IMG/VR virus record: IMGVR_UViG_3300008108_000523 | Location: 1-20,456 of that record | DNA from: a virus | DNA: 20,456 nt | Direction: 5' to 3' (one strand) | Shown: positions 1 through 6,045 of the stretch, piece by piece | Layout: each line of letters opens with the position of its first letter | Position numbering within the stretch: the first letter of the stretch is position 1 | Notes under the pieces: model-generated | The model's database searches: none | What the model saw: only the letters and a program-made list of their open reading frames with translations | Told to the model about the DNA's origin: nothing | Made by a program: the position numbers and the translations under genes

Positions 1-72
1 AAAAATGCATCTGGTGAGAAAGCTAAAATGTATCACTGGTGCGCTAATATGAAATCTGGACGTAATAAATAA
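1..72 (+). CDS. 3' end of an unidentified protein (partial)
   Basis: Frame 1 is open from the window edge and ends in TAA at 70-72, giving 23 residues that finish ...HWCANMKSGRNK. The next gene starts 6 bases later on the same strand, so this looks like the tail of an upstream gene in the same late cluster. The fragment is too short to name. The stop codon lies inside an AATAAATA string (64-71) that weakly resembles a T4 late-promoter box for the next gene. Confidence 0.55.
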   Translation, partial: KNASGEKAKMYHWCANMKSGRNK

Positions 73-78
73 TAGATT

Positions 79-336
79 ATGAAATTAAAAGAAATATTAG
101 AATCTGCTACTGTAGGAGCCACAAACGCCGGAAATGTAGGCACTGTGATTAACCCGCATATTAGCCCCGGAAAAGCCAGAGGTAAGAAAAGCTACACAGG
201 TAGTCCAGGGAAAAGCGGAACTAAAGCTCCGCCGCAACCTAAGGTTTCTCAACCAAAAAACAAAGACGGCACAGCTAAAAACGCCTTAGATACACCAACT
301 AGCTTGTTCGGTGAAGGTAATTTCATACAGAGATAA
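79..336 (+). CDS. small basic Gly/Lys/Pro-rich protein of unknown function
   Basis: This 85-residue protein has a short N-terminal helix-like segment (MKLKEILESA), then a low-complexity region rich in Gly, Lys, Ser and Pro (about residues 28-65) that is probably disordered. I recall similar proteins in marine T4-like phages, but no assigned role. It sits just before two other likely late genes, so a virion or prohead role is possible from context only. There is no clear Shine-Dalgarno site before the ATG. An AATAAATA string ends 7 bases upstream of the start and might act as a weak late promoter. Confidence 0.6.
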   Translation: MKLKEILESATVGATNAGNVGTVINPHISPGKARGKKSYTGSPGKSGTKAPPQPKVSQPKNKDGTAKNALDTPTSLFGEGNFIQR

Positions 337-339
337 ATA
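332..339 (+). promoter_or_regulatory. possible T4-type late promoter box (GATAAATA)
   Basis: GATAAATA matches the T4 late consensus TATAAATA at seven of eight positions. It lies across the stop codon of the preceding gene and ends 4 bases before the ATG at 344. If transcription started the usual six or so bases downstream, the transcript would begin at or inside that ATG. The box therefore either makes a leaderless mRNA, serves the gene at 654, or is chance in AT-rich DNA. Confidence 0.3.
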
Positions 340-343
340 TAAT

Positions 344-652
344 ATGGACCTCGAAAAACCAAGACCAGACGATCACGAAGCAAAAATGGCAAGAGCCGAT
401 TGCTATAAATTGGCAGAATATTCTGCCAAATTATTTCAAATGATCAAAGAGGGTGAAGAATTAGACGGCTGGGTACAGGCTAAAATTACCAAAGCTGCTG
501 ATTATATTTCTAGCGTATATCATTACTTAGAGTATGAAAAAATGTCTAGAGAATCGATTAATTTAGGCCCTAGAGAATTCGAAGAAGCTGTTCAGGCTAA
601 AGTAAAAGATAGCCTTGCAGAACAATGGTTAAACAAAAAACAAGGAAACTGA
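344..652 (+). CDS. conserved T4-like phage protein of unknown function
   Basis: This 102-residue acidic/helical protein begins MDLEKPRPDDHEAKMARADC. A longer version from a GTG at 311 is possible, but it would overlap the upstream gene by 26 bases. The ATG at 344 leaves a 7-base gap, and its N-terminus matches the pattern I recall for relatives in marine T4-like phages. The middle (about 30-75) looks like amphipathic helices (KLFQMIKEGEELDGWVQAKI). It ends 1 base before the next gene. Its place between late-type genes suggests a structural or assembly role, but no domain is recognisable. Confidence 0.7.
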   Translation: MDLEKPRPDDHEAKMARADCYKLAEYSAKLFQMIKEGEELDGWVQAKITKAADYISSVYHYLEYEKMSRESINLGPREFEEAVQAKVKDSLAEQWLNKKQGN

Positions 653-653
653 A

Positions 654-1724
654 ATGGATTTCAAATCACTTATTTCTAAAATCAGCTCATTAGACACACC
701 AATTGAGTCAAAACCTGCTGCAGAGGCACAGGAAGTTCTAAGATTAGACGAAGACACAGAATTTAGAGTTCTGGCTGGTCTTACTCCTCTTACTGAATCT
801 TTGATTGCTGAAAAGAAATTAACTAAAGCAGAAAAAGATAAAAAAGAAGAAGTAGTAAAGTCTATGAAAAAAGACAAAGACGGATTTGAAAAGAGATACG
901 GTAAGCGAGGCGAAGAAGTTATGCATGCCACAGCTACTAAGGTCGCTAAGAAAAAAGAAGAATCTGTTGAAGGCGACGACGAAGCATTAAACGAATACCA
1001 ATCTAAAGATGGTAAGTATGTTCACAAAGGCAAATACGGTTCAGATTACGACGGTAGCGATCATCAAGACGAACCTAAGAAAAAAGAAAAATCCGGTATG
1101 ACTGGTGCTGAAAGACGCGAACAAAAATCTAAAGATAAAGAACAAGACAAAGCTTCTAAAGATTATGAAAAGAAACATGGTAAAGGTTCAGTGACTCGTC
1201 ATAAGATGGAAGGCGCTGAGTTAGACAAAGAAAATTTCCAAAAGAAATTTGATTCTATGGTAGAAGCTAAGAAAGAAAAAATGGCTAAGAAAGATAAGAA
1301 GATGGACGAAGGGTCGAAACCTGATTTCTTAGATCTTGACAAAGACGGCAACAAGAAAGAGCCAATGAAAAAAGCTGCTGCCGACAAAGGCGGAGATAAA
1401 AAAGACAGTGGTAAGAAAGGTATGAGTGCTGCACAGGCCAAGTACTTTGGAAAGAAAAACGAATCTGTCTCAACTTCAAAGAAAGTTGTTGCCGAATCCG
1501 TTGAAGCATCGTCAAACTTTAGAGAACTAATGAAACTTGTTATCGAAAGCGGCGGTCAGCAAGCTATCGATCCGTTAGACAAGGCATTGTTTGATTGGGC
1601 TACTAGAGTAGCACAGAGAAAGTTTACAGAATCAACTAAAGCAGAAGTTTATGCTGGCCTAGTATACGAAAGAATGGGTGGCCGTTTTGAAATGTACGAT
1701 GTGTTAAGCGAAGAACAAAAATAA
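654..1724 (+). CDS. Lys-rich, probably head-associated protein with EF-hand-like loop
   Basis: This is a 356-residue protein. Residues about 1-50 look folded (MDFKSLISKISSLDTP, RVLAGLTPLTESL). Residues about 55-285 are a highly charged, Lys/Glu/Asp-rich, low-complexity region with repeated KK and KDK patterns. The last 70 residues, from NFRELMKLVIESGG, look folded and hydrophobic again. Within the charged part, DLDKDGNKKEP (about residues 227-237) has the DxDxDG start of an EF-hand calcium loop. A folded-charged-folded layout is reminiscent of scaffold or internal head proteins; that role is inferred. An AAGGA site precedes the ATG. It is the last gene before a strong terminator. Confidence 0.75.
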   Translation: MDFKSLISKISSLDTPIESKPAAEAQEVLRLDEDTEFRVLAGLTPLTESLIAEKKLTKAEKDKKEEVVKSMKKDKDGFEKRYGKRGEEVMHATATKVAKKKEESVEGDDEALNEYQSKDGKYVHKGKYGSDYDGSDHQDEPKKKEKSGMTGAERREQKSKDKEQDKASKDYEKKHGKGSVTRHKMEGAELDKENFQKKFDSMVEAKKEKMAKKDKKMDEGSKPDFLDLDKDGNKKEPMKKAAADKGGDKKDSGKKGMSAAQAKYFGKKNESVSTSKKVVAESVEASSNFRELMKLVIESGGQQAIDPLDKALFDWATRVAQRKFTESTKAEVYAGLVYERMGGRFEMYDVLSEEQK

Positions 1725-1739
1725 ATTTAAGTTGGAAAT

Positions 1740-1772
1740 AAAAAGCCAGTCCTAGGTTGACTGGCTTTTTTT
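1740..1772 (+). terminator. intrinsic (rho-independent) terminator
   Basis: A perfect 8-bp stem AGCCAGTC (1744-1751) / GACTGGCT (1759-1766) encloses the 7-base loop CTAGGTT. It is followed by a run of T and preceded by matching A residues, so the stem can extend to about 12 bp. It begins 15 bases after the stop of the Lys-rich protein gene and separates the late cluster from the replication block. Confidence 0.92.
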
Positions 1773-1785
1773 ATGACTATATAAT
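1757..1785 (+). promoter_or_regulatory. sigma70-type promoter overlapping the terminator
   Basis: TTGACT (1757-1762) and TATAAT (1780-1785) are separated by exactly 17 bases, giving five of six and six of six matches to the bacterial sigma70 consensus. The -35 box uses the end of the loop and the right arm of the terminator hairpin. The expected start near 1792 would give a leader of about 16 bases carrying AAGGAG (1794-1799) ahead of the ATG at 1808. This fits an early or host-polymerase promoter for the replication block. Confidence 0.7.
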
Positions 1786-1807
1786 TGTCTTATAAGGAGA
1801 ATAGTAT

Positions 1808-2074
1808 ATGGCAAAAATGTATGGTCCTGAAGAACGAGCTAAACTAGAACGTCTCATCAATGAAGGTTCAAATGTTCTACGAGAAGTAGAGGATCTTCAA
1901 GAGGGTCTTAAAGAAACAGTTAAAGCAGTAGCTGAAGAACTACAAGTAAAACCCAGTATTATCAATAAGGCAATTAAGATTGCACACAAAGATAATTGGA
2001 AATCTCATGAAGAAGAATGGGATGAAATTGAAATGATCTTAGGTGTTACTAAACATTTGCCCGAGAAGGATTAA
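1808..2074 (+). CDS. dsbA: DsbA-like double-stranded DNA-binding protein (late transcription)
   Basis: This 88-residue protein is almost the same length as T4 DsbA, a small dsDNA-binding protein that acts at late promoters. The C-terminal half, from EELQVKPSIINKAIKIAHKD through the EEEWDEIE stretch, fits the pattern I recall from T4 DsbA (ExLxV...N......HKDN....EEE..E). The N-terminal half looks like a helix or coiled coil (residues 10-45). AAGGAG lies 8 bases before the ATG, below a sigma70-type promoter. The gene is followed without spacing by a membrane-protein gene and then the polymerase. The identification rests on pattern, length and context; another small helical DNA-binding protein cannot be excluded. 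Confidence 0.65.
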   Translation: MAKMYGPEERAKLERLINEGSNVLREVEDLQEGLKETVKAVAEELQVKPSIINKAIKIAHKDNWKSHEEEWDEIEMILGVTKHLPEKD

Positions 2075-2281
2075 ATGATTAATGAATTATTTAGACCTAC
2101 ACTAGAATGGATAAGAGATGATTGGCGTAGTCACCCGTTCCGTTTTATGGTGGAGATTGTCGCATGGGCTATATCGATTGGATGTAGCATCACTATGGCG
2201 CTCACTGTCCCCAATCCACCTTTACTTATTTTGTACCCTATTTGGAGTTTGGCATGTTGGCTAACTACCTGTTATTGGTAA
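2075..2281 (+). CDS. small membrane protein, probably truncated by a frame change
   Basis: These 68 residues start directly after the preceding stop codon. Residues about 1-22 are polar and tryptophan-rich (LEWIRDDWRSHPFRF). They are followed by one or two hydrophobic segments (about 24-45 and 48-60, with VPNPPLLILYPIW), so an inner-membrane location is likely. The last 11 or so residues (SLACWLTTCYW) look unnatural. A different frame from 2248 onwards encodes FGMLANYLLLVTID and ends at 2316, which looks like the true hydrophobic C-terminus. The gene as written therefore seems to have lost a small segment near 2243-2250. I recall related phage proteins of about 90 residues with no assigned function. 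Confidence 0.6.
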   Translation: MINELFRPTLEWIRDDWRSHPFRFMVEIVAWAISIGCSITMALTVPNPPLLILYPIWSLACWLTTCYW

Positions 2282-2316
2282 CCATAGATACCGTCGGATT
2301 AATCCGTATGTTATAA
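2248..2316 (+). pseudogene. out-of-frame C-terminal remnant of the small membrane protein
   Basis: In the frame starting at 2248 the DNA reads FGMLANYLLLVTID, then TVGLIRML and TAA at 2314-2316. This is a plausible final membrane helix for the gene that starts at 2075, but it is in another frame, and the stretch expected between YPIW and FGML is missing. An ATG at 2254 exists without a ribosome site. It is best read as the displaced end of the upstream gene, either by a real deletion or by a sequence/assembly error. Confidence 0.5.
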
Positions 2317-2319
2317 ATA
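2312..2319 (+). promoter_or_regulatory. T4-type late promoter box upstream of gene 43
   Basis: TATAAATA is a perfect match to the T4 late promoter box. It overlaps the stop codon (2314-2316) of the displaced membrane-protein tail and lies 78 bases before the polymerase start, leaving room for a leader that contains the hairpin at 2368-2385. No good -35 box is seen 16-18 bases upstream, as expected for a sigma-gp55 type promoter. Late expression of a polymerase gene is unusual, so this could also be chance. Confidence 0.4.
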
Positions 2320-2367
2320 AATCTGTAAAAGATGGTAGGCGTGGCCATAAACCGCACATTTGGTATT

Positions 2368-2385
2368 TGCGAGCCCTAAGTCGCA
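2368..2385 (+). promoter_or_regulatory. leader hairpin just upstream of gene 43 (possible translational operator)
   Basis: TGCGA (2368-2372) and TCGCA (2381-2385) form a perfect 5-bp stem around the 8-base loop GCCCTAAG. The GGAG ribosome site (2389-2392) and the TTG start (2398) follow at once. In T4 and RB69, gp43 represses its own translation by binding a hairpin with a 5-bp stem and 8-base loop next to its ribosome site. The geometry here is the same, although the loop differs from T4's AAUAACUC. The regulatory role is inferred. Confidence 0.45.
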
Positions 2386-2397
2386 TATGGAGAAAAA

Positions 2398-3465
2398 TTG
2401 AGTTACGTTGACGCATTCTATGATCGCAACGACGATATTATTCGTATCGTCGAACGAGACAGCAAAGGTAATAGGCATTATAAAGACTATCCTGCCAAAC
2501 ACCTTTTTTATTACAAAGATTCCAAAGGCAAGTTTACTTCTATACACGGAGATCCGTTGAATCGAGTTTCCTGTAAGAATATAAAAGAACTACGGAAAGA
2601 ACTTGCAATCCATTCAAATAAAAAACTATACGAAAGTGATATTAATCCAATCTATCGCTGCCTAGAAGATAACTATCTCAATGCGGATGCACCTAAGCTA
2701 AATGTAGCCTGGTTCGATATTGAGGTGGACTTTGATCCAGAACGTGGCTACGCATCACCGGAAGATGCATTTATGCCTATCACTGCTATCGCTGTTCACT
2801 TACAATGGATGGACACTATGGTTTGTTTGGCAATTCCGCCAAAAACTATTTCAATGGCAGAGGCAAAACGTCAAGTTGAAGAATTTCCTAACACTATGCT
2901 GTTTGATAACGAAGCAGATATGTTAGACACATTCTTAGATCTAATTGAAGATGCAGATGTATTGTCGGGATGGAACAGCGAAGGTTTTGATATTCCTTAT
3001 ACTGTCAATAGAGTAACAAAAGTTTTAAGCAAAGAAGATACTCGTAGATTTTGTCTATGGAATCAGTTCCCAAAAAAGAGAGAATATGAAAAGTACGGAA
3101 AGGCTGCTGTTACTTATGACCTTGTTGGTCGTGTTCATCTAGACAGTCTCGAGTTGTACCGCAAATACACCTATGAAGAACGCCATACATACAGACTCGA
3201 TGCCATCGGAGAAATGGAGATAGGCGAGAACAAGACTGTCTATGAAGGTACATTGGATCAACTTTATAACAATGACTTTAAAAAGTTTATCGAATATAAC
3301 AGACAAGACTGTGCATTGCTAGATAAACTTGATAAGAAGTTAAAGTTTATGGATCTTGCTAATACACTGGCACACGAATGTACAGTATTATTACAGACTA
3401 CTATGGGTGCGGTCGCATATGGGGCCGGAAACTATCGTAGGTCAACTACGTGCAGATGGAACTAA
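2398..3465 (+). CDS. 43: DNA polymerase gp43, N-terminal part (3'-5' exonuclease domain), frame-disrupted
   Basis: This is the N-terminal and proofreading part of a family B, T4-type replicative DNA polymerase. It starts at a TTG with GGAG five bases upstream. Exo I is seen as FDIE (D107, E109), Exo II around GWNSEGFDIPY (191-201) and Exo III as YNRQD (300-304). The genuine sequence runs to about A340 (TTMGAVA). The last 15 residues (YGAGNYRRSTTCRWN) are out of frame and are not polymerase sequence. The C-terminal half continues in another frame from 3419. Between the halves the expected region with motif A (DxxSLYPS), which carries a catalytic aspartate, is absent. This could be a real deletion, a sequence collapse, or a split polymerase missing one piece. 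Family identification is secure; functionality is doubtful. Confidence 0.92.
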   Translation: MSYVDAFYDRNDDIIRIVERDSKGNRHYKDYPAKHLFYYKDSKGKFTSIHGDPLNRVSCKNIKELRKELAIHSNKKLYESDINPIYRCLEDNYLNADAPKLNVAWFDIEVDFDPERGYASPEDAFMPITAIAVHLQWMDTMVCLAIPPKTISMAEAKRQVEEFPNTMLFDNEADMLDTFLDLIEDADVLSGWNSEGFDIPYTVNRVTKVLSKEDTRRFCLWNQFPKKREYEKYGKAAVTYDLVGRVHLDSLELYRKYTYEERHTYRLDAIGEMEIGENKTVYEGTLDQLYNNDFKKFIEYNRQDCALLDKLDKKLKFMDLANTLAHECTVLLQTTMGAVAYGAGNYRRSTTCRWN

Positions 3466-4876
3466 GGCATATATCGAAGCAGAAATGGCTAAAGGAAAAT
3501 CATTTGCATCGGCATGGGAAGGCGTATTCGGATCACTAGAATATACCGCAGTAATGAATCGTGAGGTAGGAAGAGAAATAACTATCGACTGGGAAGACGG
3601 AGAAAATGATACTCTAAGTGCTGCTCAGATCTACGATTTGATATTTGAAAGCAATCAGCCTTGGATACTGTCAGCAAATGGAACTATCTTCACCTACGAA
3701 AAAGAAGGTATTATTCCTGGTTTGCTCAAGCGTTGGTACGCTGAACGTAAAGAGATGCAGGCTAAACTTAAAGAATGTATTGCCGCAGGAAACAAAATTG
3801 AAGAAGAATACTGGGACAAACGACAGTTAGTTAAGAAAATTAACTTGAACAGCCTGTATGGTGCTATTCTCAACCCGGGCTGTAGGTTCTTTGATAATAG
3901 AATCGGTCAATCCACAACTCTTACTGGTAGAGCCATTGCTAAACATATGGCATCAAAAGTTAACGAAATTATCACTGGTGAATATGATCACGTTGGAAAA
4001 TCTATCATATACGGTGACACAGACTCTTGTTACTTCTCAGCGTATGCTACGTTGAAGAAGGATATTGAGAAGAATACGATTCCTTGGTCTAAGGAATCTG
4101 TTGTTGAACTTTATGATACTATAGGAGAAACTGTTAATGGAACATTCGTTAGATTCATGCAAGACGCCTTCCACGTCCCAAAATCTCGAGGAGAGGTCAT
4201 TAAAGCAGGTCGCGAGATTGTTGCTTCCAAAGGACTATTCATTACAAAGAAACGATACGCAGTACTTTACTACGACAAAGAAGGAAAACGGACAGATGTT
4301 GAAGGCAAACCAGGGAAGATCAAAGCTATGGGGCTCGATCTCAAACGTTCAGATACCCCGGTTGTTATCCAAGAATTCTTAAGTAATGTTCTAGAAAGAG
4401 TCCTTACAGGACAAAGTAAAGAAGAAGTACTAGGATACATTACTGATTTTCGTACAGAATTTAAAACACGCCCTGGTTGGGAGAAAGGATCACCTAAACG
4501 TGCAAACAACATTACAGAATACGCCAGTAAAGAGAAGAAGGCTGGCAAGGCTAATATGCCTGGTCATGTTAGAGCAAGCCTTAATTGGAATACGCTCAAA
4601 AGAATGATGGATGACAAATATAGTATGCATATCACTGACGGTGCTAAGGTTATCGTCTGCAAAATTAAAGATAATCCAATGGCTTATACATCGGTAGCTT
4701 ACCCTGTAGATGAATTAAGACTTCCACAATGGTTCAAAGATCTGCCATTTGACGATGCCGAGATGGAAAATACAGTTATCGACGAAAAGTTAGAAAATCT
4801 TATTGGTGTTTTGGAATGGGACATCAGTTCAACAAGGTCGGATAACACATTCAGCAAATTGTTTGATTTTGAGTGA
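3419..4876 (+). CDS. 43: DNA polymerase gp43, C-terminal part (palm/fingers/thumb), frame-disrupted
   Basis: This is the polymerase half of the T4-type enzyme. The first meaningful residues are MGPETIVGQ, which in family members directly follow motif A. Motif B is seen as KKINLNSLYGA (within 3833-3865). Motif C, with the catalytic aspartates, is IYGDTDSCYF at about 4006-4035 and is not interrupted by an intein. The thumb-like C-terminal region ends at ...NTFSKLFDFE. From 3419 this gives 485 residues. The frame is open upstream to 3356, but that stretch overlaps the exonuclease part and is not polymerase-like. I chose 3419 because homology begins there; no ribosome site supports it as an independent start. 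It probably belongs to one gene with the preceding part. Confidence 0.88.
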   Translation: MGPETIVGQLRADGTKAYIEAEMAKGKSFASAWEGVFGSLEYTAVMNREVGREITIDWEDGENDTLSAAQIYDLIFESNQPWILSANGTIFTYEKEGIIPGLLKRWYAERKEMQAKLKECIAAGNKIEEEYWDKRQLVKKINLNSLYGAILNPGCRFFDNRIGQSTTLTGRAIAKHMASKVNEIITGEYDHVGKSIIYGDTDSCYFSAYATLKKDIEKNTIPWSKESVVELYDTIGETVNGTFVRFMQDAFHVPKSRGEVIKAGREIVASKGLFITKKRYAVLYYDKEGKRTDVEGKPGKIKAMGLDLKRSDTPVVIQEFLSNVLERVLTGQSKEEVLGYITDFRTEFKTRPGWEKGSPKRANNITEYASKEKKAGKANMPGHVRASLNWNTLKRMMDDKYSMHITDGAKVIVCKIKDNPMAYTSVAYPVDELRLPQWFKDLPFDDAEMENTVIDEKLENLIGVLEWDISSTRSDNTFSKLFDFE

Positions 4877-4884
4877 TTTCTAGG

Positions 4885-4913
4885 TTGATTTTCATTCAAG
4901 ATCTAAATATAAT
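4885..4913 (+). promoter_or_regulatory. sigma70-type promoter for the clamp gene, with late-like box
   Basis: TTGATT (4885-4890) and TATAAT (4908-4913) are spaced by exactly 17 bases, with a perfect -10 box. The predicted start near 4920 leaves a short leader with AGGAG (4924-4928) ahead of the ATG at 4937. A TCTAAATA string (4902-4909) overlaps the -10 box and matches the T4 late box at seven of eight positions, so the site might work both early and late. Confidence 0.55.
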
Positions 4914-4936
4914 CTTAATATAAAGGAGAATTCTCA

Positions 4937-5674
4937 ATGAAAGATATTTTACAAGACATTGTGTCGCACACACAAAACCTAGGCTTCTTAACAACAGTTA
5001 AAGTCACAGGCACAGAAGATAAAACGCAGGTATTTTCTATGGCTGACGACCGCTCAGTGATCATGGAAGGAGAAACTGCTAATCCATATCCAGATATGTT
5101 AGGCACATTCGGTATGCCTCAGCTTAACAAACTCAAGTATCTGTTAGACGGTGCTGAGTATAAAGAAGATTCTAAAATTAATGTAACGTTTGCAGAACGT
5201 AACGGTGAAACTATTCCTGTTGGTATCCACTTTGAAAACAAAGATGGCGACTTCAAGAATGACTATCGTTTTATGAATCAGGAAATCATCAACGAAAAGA
5301 TGAAGACTGTTAAGTTCCGCGGTGTTAAGTGGGATGTAGAAATTGAACCTAGCGTGGCTGCGGTACAACGTTTTAACTTCCAAGCAGGTGCTAACAATGA
5401 GCATCCAACTTTCTTAGCAAAGACAGACGGCGGTAACCTGAAGTTTATCTTCGGTGATGCATCAACACACGGCGGTGAGTTTGTGTTTGCACAGAACGTA
5501 GCAGGTAAGTTAGATCGTGGTTGGACATGGCCAGTGTTACCTGTGTTAAGCATCTTAAAAATTGCAGACGTTAATAACACTAAAATGGCTTTGAGCAATG
5601 AAGGTGCTATTCAGATCACTCTCGATAGCGGACTTGCTACTTACAAATACATTATCCCTGCACAGGCAGCTTAA
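4937..5674 (+). CDS. 45: sliding clamp, DNA polymerase processivity factor gp45
   Basis: This 245-residue protein is close to the T4 gp45 length (228). gp45 forms a trimeric ring that tethers the polymerase to DNA and, when loaded, also activates late transcription. The sequence shows the alternating short strands typical of clamps, with FGMPQLNKLKYLLDGAEY (about 56-73) at the place of T4's DVAIYDLNGFLGILSL. The C-terminal domain, from EPSVAAVQRFNFQAG, ends in strand-rich sequence (GLATYKYIIPAQAA). It lies directly after the polymerase, with its own promoter and a strong AGGAG site. Its stop overlaps the next ATG by one base (TAATG). No clamp-loader genes (44/62) are in the window. Similarity is at pattern level. 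Confidence 0.72.
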   Translation: MKDILQDIVSHTQNLGFLTTVKVTGTEDKTQVFSMADDRSVIMEGETANPYPDMLGTFGMPQLNKLKYLLDGAEYKEDSKINVTFAERNGETIPVGIHFENKDGDFKNDYRFMNQEIINEKMKTVKFRGVKWDVEIEPSVAAVQRFNFQAGANNEHPTFLAKTDGGNLKFIFGDASTHGGEFVFAQNVAGKLDRGWTWPVLPVLSILKIADVNNTKMALSNEGAIQITLDSGLATYKYIIPAQAA

Positions 5675-6045
5675 TGATTAATTCTTTTACACAAGCATCT
5701 AAGTATATCACTGCATACATGGGATCTAACAACGATCCCTATTTCAGTATGTCGGCGCCAAGTGCTGGTATGTTGAGATTTAATGGCGACACAAGGAATA
5801 TGGAAGTGTATGACGGCAGTAGTTGGAGACCAATGACGGGAACTTCGGCTAGTGTAAGTATGAATCCAGATGCAGAGAAAGCCATAGAATGGGCGTTGAA
5901 AAGAATTGAACAAGAGAAACAATGGTACGAGCTCGCATCAAACAACGAAGCAGTTCGTATTGCATTAGACCAATTAGAACAGGCAAAAACAAAATTAGAA
6001 CTTACAGCAATTTTAGCGAGAGATTATGAACAAACAACCAGTTGA
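5674..6045 (+). CDS. unknown protein with a fibre-like 'RFNGDTRNMEVYDGSSW' segment
   Basis: This 123-residue protein has two parts. Residues about 25-50 carry AGMLRFNGDTRNMEVYDGSS, a pattern common in phage tail-fibre and other virion proteins (G-x-LRFN....xEVYDG..W). Residues about 65-120 are helical and charged (AIEWALKRIEQEKQWYELA, EAVRIALDQLEQAKTKLELT), probably a coiled coil. It overlaps the clamp stop by one base and the next gene by 20 bases, so it is translationally coupled within the replication cluster. Its location next to the clamp does not match a fibre role. I recall relatives in marine T4-like phages, all unassigned. Confidence 0.65.
   Translation: MINSFTQASKYITAYMGSNNDPYFSMSAPSAGMLRFNGDTRNMEVYDGSSWRPMTGTSASVSMNPDAEKAIEWALKRIEQEKQWYELASNNEAVRIALDQLEQAKTKLELTAILARDYEQTTS

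Noticed and set aside
629-931. Minus-strand open frame opposite the Lys-rich gene
   Set aside because: Ser/Phe/Leu-rich translation is the expected mirror of a Lys/Glu-rich gene; no ribosome site and all convincing genes are on the + strand.
3356-3418. Upstream extension of the polymerase C-terminal frame
   Set aside because: This segment (MLIHWHTNVQ...) is the exonuclease part read out of frame; polymerase-like sequence begins only at 3419.
3400-3440. Group I intron or homing insertion splitting gene 43
   Set aside because: An intron or insertion would add sequence between the halves; here they touch and conserved sequence is missing.
4006-4035. Intein at the polymerase YGDTDS motif
   Set aside because: The motif IYGDTDSCYF is continuous, with no inserted sequence.
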